Below, piece after piece: positions 59,794-64,000 of a DNA stretch of 64,000 bases. The notes beneath the pieces were generated by a model. The model was not told the origin of the DNA. It saw only the letters and a program-made list of their open reading frames with translations, and did not search any database. How positions within the stretch are numbered: position 1 is the stretch's first letter; each line of letters begins with the position of its first letter. A program made the position numbers and the translations under genes. Origin of the DNA: Styela clava (taxonomy: Eukaryota; Chordata; Ascidiacea; Stolidobranchia; Styelidae); contig NC_135259.1 in assembly GCF_964204865.1 (NCBI RefSeq), forward strand, positions 15,138,974 to 15,202,973, given 5' to 3'.

Positions 59794-62168
59794 TTATACT
59801 TTAATGCTAACTTTCTCATAAAACGCTGTTTACCAAAAATAGAATATGAAATTTGCTTATGAGTGATTTAAAACACAAATATCAATTCTTTTCAATAAAA
59901 GCTTGCAAACGAATATCTTACACGGTTCTAAACTATCGCATTCTTTAAGTACAGCTAAACAAAGTCTATATCTGATATTTGGATGATAAGGATTAAAAAC
60001 TATAAAATTGCAGTTTATTTGAATGGAAAAACGTTGATTTACCGGGGATGAATCCCAGATTGTATAACAGTTGTACCGACCCTAAGAAATATACTAATCT
60101 GAATTAATTAATACGTTTTCTATTCAAACGAAATAAATAATGATACAACAGAACAAACCCTATCACAAAAACTGTGATAGTAGCATGAGGAGGCTCGTAT
60201 GTCCAAATGATTTTTGAAGAAGTTCTGTTTCAATTTATAAATTTTGTATCCATTAACTGAGGACCTAATGCTTTTATGATGCAATTATGAATGGGTAATG
60301 TTGATAATCACTATTATTATATACTTCCAAATTGACTTTAAAATGACATATTGGTGATTGCATAATGAGTACTTATTCAAGTCACCAAGATTACTCCTTA
60401 ATTCTTGAATAGCGCGATGGCTTTGCTGTTGAAGCTTTATACTTTGCTCCGTGGGCGTCGTAGGTCTTATATCTCGGAGTCAAATCTCATGACCCCATCT
60501 CACCCAAGGTGTACACACTGGACAGGCAATGCCGAACCGTAAACATAATGGCTCTTCCAAATAAAATTGGAAAATGAGTGATTGATTGCATAGGGTTTTG
60601 TTCGGAGCAAAAAGCGTGGAAAAGCGTCGTATGACGAAAATCAGGTGCCACTTTGGTAAGCGACCTCACTTGCTTATCGCGATCTCATTCTTATAAAGGC
60701 ATTCTCGTAGAATTCAGTTCCTAACTCTAACCAAAAGAACTGTGATCACACAGCCGCTAGGATCGCCTAACAAAGTAGTACCGAACAATATATCTAATGC
60801 TAGTAATGGTTGATGAGGTGCAGCATCGCAGTGTTTGTATTGATATAATATGTAGGTAGGCCTTGTCTTGGCATCGTGTCATAAACTAACTCAGAAAACG
60901 CTACATTTTAAAAGTCAACCGTGTGCGATATAATCACTCATTTACCTAAATTATCTCTTTATCTAGTCGACTCTGCAGAAAGTCGCTAAAAGTATAGTAG
61001 GCCAGGGGAAGTCGGACCTACTAATAACTTATTTTGAATAACTTTTTACGCGAGGTGTCGCTATTAGAAGGATTTTATTTTGCCTGTCCATCATACCCCG
61101 ACCTATTGTATAATAATTTTACTTTGGCTTGTTTAGTGTTAATTACACGTTTTTACCGCGACACGATAAATGTGGGCAGCAATGTACCTAAGTAAAAGCA
61201 ATTGTTAAGCAAAATCACTACCCAATTTTAAACATTTATACTTCACTAATAGACAAACTACTTGACGTTAAATTGCTCTCTACTCACGAAAAGTCGATGC
61301 TCTTCCTAATGCATTACTTGAACAAGGCAATATATAGATCATTCTATTGTAATATGTAAGAACAATCTCGCGCGGTATTGAGAGGATAATTAGGAAGTAA
61401 TCCGACGTTGAATTGAAGTACTAGATATGTAACCATCACCCAAGCGCAATTATCTTAATTTATCATCACCAACCATCTAAATTATTTCAGTTCAATTGAA
61501 AACGCAAGTACCAATTATGTCCTCAATGCATCCATTCCTGTATGATATTCAGAATCAAATCATTTAGCATTTGTGGGTAGAAATGTTATAAATTGAAATT
61601 AACATATATATGTTAAAAATCAATCAGAAATCTGAGCTTCCTCATGTTGATATCATAGACTTTTTGATATTGGGGTTTTTCATTTATTTTTGATTAGGAA
61701 TTCATTTATTATTCACTATGAATTGATATATTTCTCCCAATTTCATAATGTGAAGATAAATTGATACATCACAACAGTAATTTTGCAGAATATTTACTGA
61801 AAAGAATTGATTCTGTACGAATTGATGATTCGTAATATCAAATAATTATGTATTGATGTTTCAAGTGGTATTTTAATACGTTTAAATATATTTCATTAAT
61901 TAAACCGCCAGTGCGTAATTTCCCAATTTTGAAATATCAATATTACTTTGCTATGTTCCTGCACTCAGAACAATGAACAAAGTTTTTTCCTAATTTCTAC
62001 GTATTTGAGGGTTGTCAATAGGACGCTGTCTAAACACAAAAGACGCGATCTTTTTATTACGAACCGTAGGAAATGCCTGCTTTATGGACTTTCACTATCT
62101 GTTTAAATATGCTACTTTTCAAATCGCATATAAATCACTACAATTCATTTTGTAGAAATCTTATTTTC
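59794..62168. other. intergenic, no gene seen
   Basis: I found no exons, tRNA or transposase. The ORF at 60487-60669 has no recognisable domain. Confidence 0.45.
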
Positions 62169-62174
62169 TTTATT
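62169..62174 (-). terminator. poly(A) signal of C8
   Basis: AATAAA on the minus strand about 120 nt after the C8 stop codon. Confidence 0.5.
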
Positions 62175-62295
62175 ATTATTGTACTTCAAAATTAAAAAAG
62201 CAACAAGTAAAAGTAAACAATTCATAATCTCAATTTCATATGAGGTTGCATTTTTGTTTTTGTCTGTGATGTGGTGCTGCATATATTTACTGATG

Positions 62296-63040
62296 TCATT
62301 CAGGAATGTTAAAGAAAGCAACGTCCATGCCTGGGAAAAAAATATATATATTTAGCATGAAGCTATAAAACTAAATAAGCTACGTAAGTAAACCACCTTC
62401 GCTGAGCAAACTCCTTCTTTATATAAGAAGTCATACCAACGTTGAACTTCAATTTACCTGGATAGTACCCCATTCATAAAAACCTATTACTCAGTCTTTT
62501 GAAATAAATCTTACCTATATCACTTTGCGTATCGTCAACAGATCTTTTCTTCTTTACAGACCACGGAGTGCCTTCAGGAAATCTTAAAATGTACAGAAAA
62601 ATATATAACTATTGCATTTTCGGTACACCCGTAGTATGTGTACCAGGTTAGGGTTAGGCCATAATTTTATTTTGATTTCCCTTATTTTAGTTCTACTACG
62701 AGTTTGGGGACTGTCTGTGATAGCCATGTGAATTTACCTCCTACCCATAGACTTCAGTACCTTTACACAACTTGATTTAAAATAGGCGAACAAAATTAGT
62801 TACCTCCATATTGGTACACATACTTCTGGAGCGCCAACTTTTCAGTAACAACTGACTAAATATTATATACCACCGAGTATGTTTGTAATCTTGCAATTTG
62901 ATGATATGATTGTTTCACCTAACATGTTATGAAAACACTTCAAAAACTTACCTTGTTGGACCTGCATCTGTTAACTGAGCCGCAATAAGTATTGCAACAC
63001 ACATCATCAACACCGGAAACAACAGTTTGAAAGTAGCCAT
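62296..63040 (-). CDS. C8, secreted TPWSV-KKKR precursor (63 aa)
   Basis: Minus-strand exons 63040-62952, 62582-62515 and 62330-62296. The signal peptide begins MATFKLLFPVLMMCVAILIA and ends near TDA. GPT, the split Arg and FPEGTPWSVKKKR follow. Val stands where C7 has Gly, so PWS-amide is not predicted. SVDDTQSDI and the tail GMDVAFFNIPE complete it. Donors are AAG|GTAAGT and TAG|GTAAGA; the last acceptor is CCCAG. The MA(A/T) start, CVAIL and APWS/TPWS make it the nearest relative of C7. Confidence 0.85.
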
Positions 63041-64000
63041 ACCCGATTTTATAGGCTCCTCTTCAGTTTAGTTATTAGAAAACAATTTTCTAAAAATGAA
63101 ATAACATAGATTTCAATCATGATGCCAAGAAATAATCATGTGTTTTTATTTATTCATTGAATATCATGCAAATGAAGTCTCAATTTCCAAACTTCACTGC
63201 CCAAAGTTGTGCATTCGAATATATTTCAAAGATATTGAGACATCACTTGAAACCTCAATACAAAAATATTTATTATCAATTTTGTACTTCTCTAAATACA
63301 TAAAAAAAAAATAAGAAAATATCTCATCTATAATATAAATGAACAAGCAAACTCAATCTTTAGTTCTCATAACATCAGTGCCAACCAGGAAAATATAGTA
63401 ATACAAGGTAAATGAGTTCCTAATGAAAAAGAAATAAAATACGGTATAACAGACCCCCATATCACAAAGGCAATGATACCAACATAAGGAAGATCGGAAT
63501 TCAGAATGATTTTCAGCATATTGTAATTTCAATTTATAGCATTTGAATCCTTTTGATGGCTTAATGATTTGATTCCAAATATCTTACAGGTATGAATGTG
63601 TATTGGGAATCTGAGTGGTATTTGCGTTCACGTTCACTTGAACTAAAGTGCTTCAGATTATTGGTGATGGTGAATTAAGATAATTATACATTGGTGATGG
63701 ATACATATCTATCACGTCAACCCTATCCTTGAAATTACCTCCCATTAGCCTCCCAATACCACGTGACATTACACTTTTAAATTGCAGTAAAAGAATCTGC
63801 AAATCACTTTGGTATAATTTGGAAACTTGTATTTCCGTGAGTGTTGTGAAATTACCCCGTTCAAGTAGTTAGTAGGCAACCATTTCGTACATTCAAGTAA
63901 CGAATTATGAAGAGCATTGACATTTCGAGAGTTGAGTAATTCAACGTCAAATATTTTGTCTGTTAATGAAGTTGTACAAATGGTCGAGTATGAGCGGGTA
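63041..64000. other. 3' end of window, no gene seen
   Basis: AT-rich DNA with no family exon or repeat copy. The upstream region of C8 lies here. Confidence 0.4.

Noticed and set aside
22-63040. Identification as defensin-, conotoxin- or other disulfide-rich peptides
   Set aside because: The predicted mature segments have no Cys, so such families do not fit.

Overview
The window looks like AT-rich genomic DNA from an animal. It has spliceosomal introns with GT-AG ends, TATA boxes, AATAAA poly(A) signals, several hAT-type DNA transposons and an intronless SENP1-like SUMO-protease copy. I found no bacterial-style operons, rRNA or tRNA genes. An invertebrate deuterostome such as an ascidian is my guess, but nothing here proves it. 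Most long ORFs are transposon remnants; the host genes are small and split into three short exons, so single-frame ORFs miss them.

The main content is a cluster of 17 loci encoding one family of small secreted peptide precursors (63-76 aa in most). All share one plan. Exon 1 encodes a signal peptide and N-terminal segment and ends in phase 2 inside an Arg/Lys codon. Exon 2 (56-80 nt) encodes a short Pro/aromatic segment ending in Lys/Arg-rich cleavage sites, often W-x-G-K-K-(K)-R, followed by an acidic stretch, and ends in phase 1. Exon 3 is a short, usually acidic tail. I call the subgroups A (A1 to A8), B (B1 to B3) and C (C1, C2, C3, C7, C8, plus a broken copy, C6). Five encode a Gly directly before the dibasic site, predicting C-terminally amidated peptides (PWP-, PWG-, PWS- or GWA-amide). 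I do not recognise the family.

Layout: 1-8.8 kb holds A1(+), C1(-)/C3(+) head to head, and C2(-). 8.9-28.5 kb is a duplicated array: A2(+), A3(+), A4(-)/B1(+), A5(-) with its B partner lost, and A6(-)/B2(+). The left A2-A3 part mirrors A5-A4, so the array grew by inverted as well as direct duplication. 28.9-48 kb is mostly mobile DNA: a hAT element, then a 14.6-kb hAT insertion (33367-47972) that itself contains a 9.36-kb element with about 1-kb inverted termini, a perfect 6-bp target duplication and the SENP1-like gene. 48-58 kb returns to the array: A7(-)/B3(+), then A8(-)/C6 pseudogene(+). 59-63 kb holds C7(-) and C8(-).

The recurring A(-)/B(+) head-to-head pairs, with about 1.8-2 kb between start codons, suggest shared regulation. 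Likely gene activity in the cell is secretion, cleavage at dibasic sites by prohormone convertases and C-terminal amidation where Gly is present. This is inferred from motifs only.
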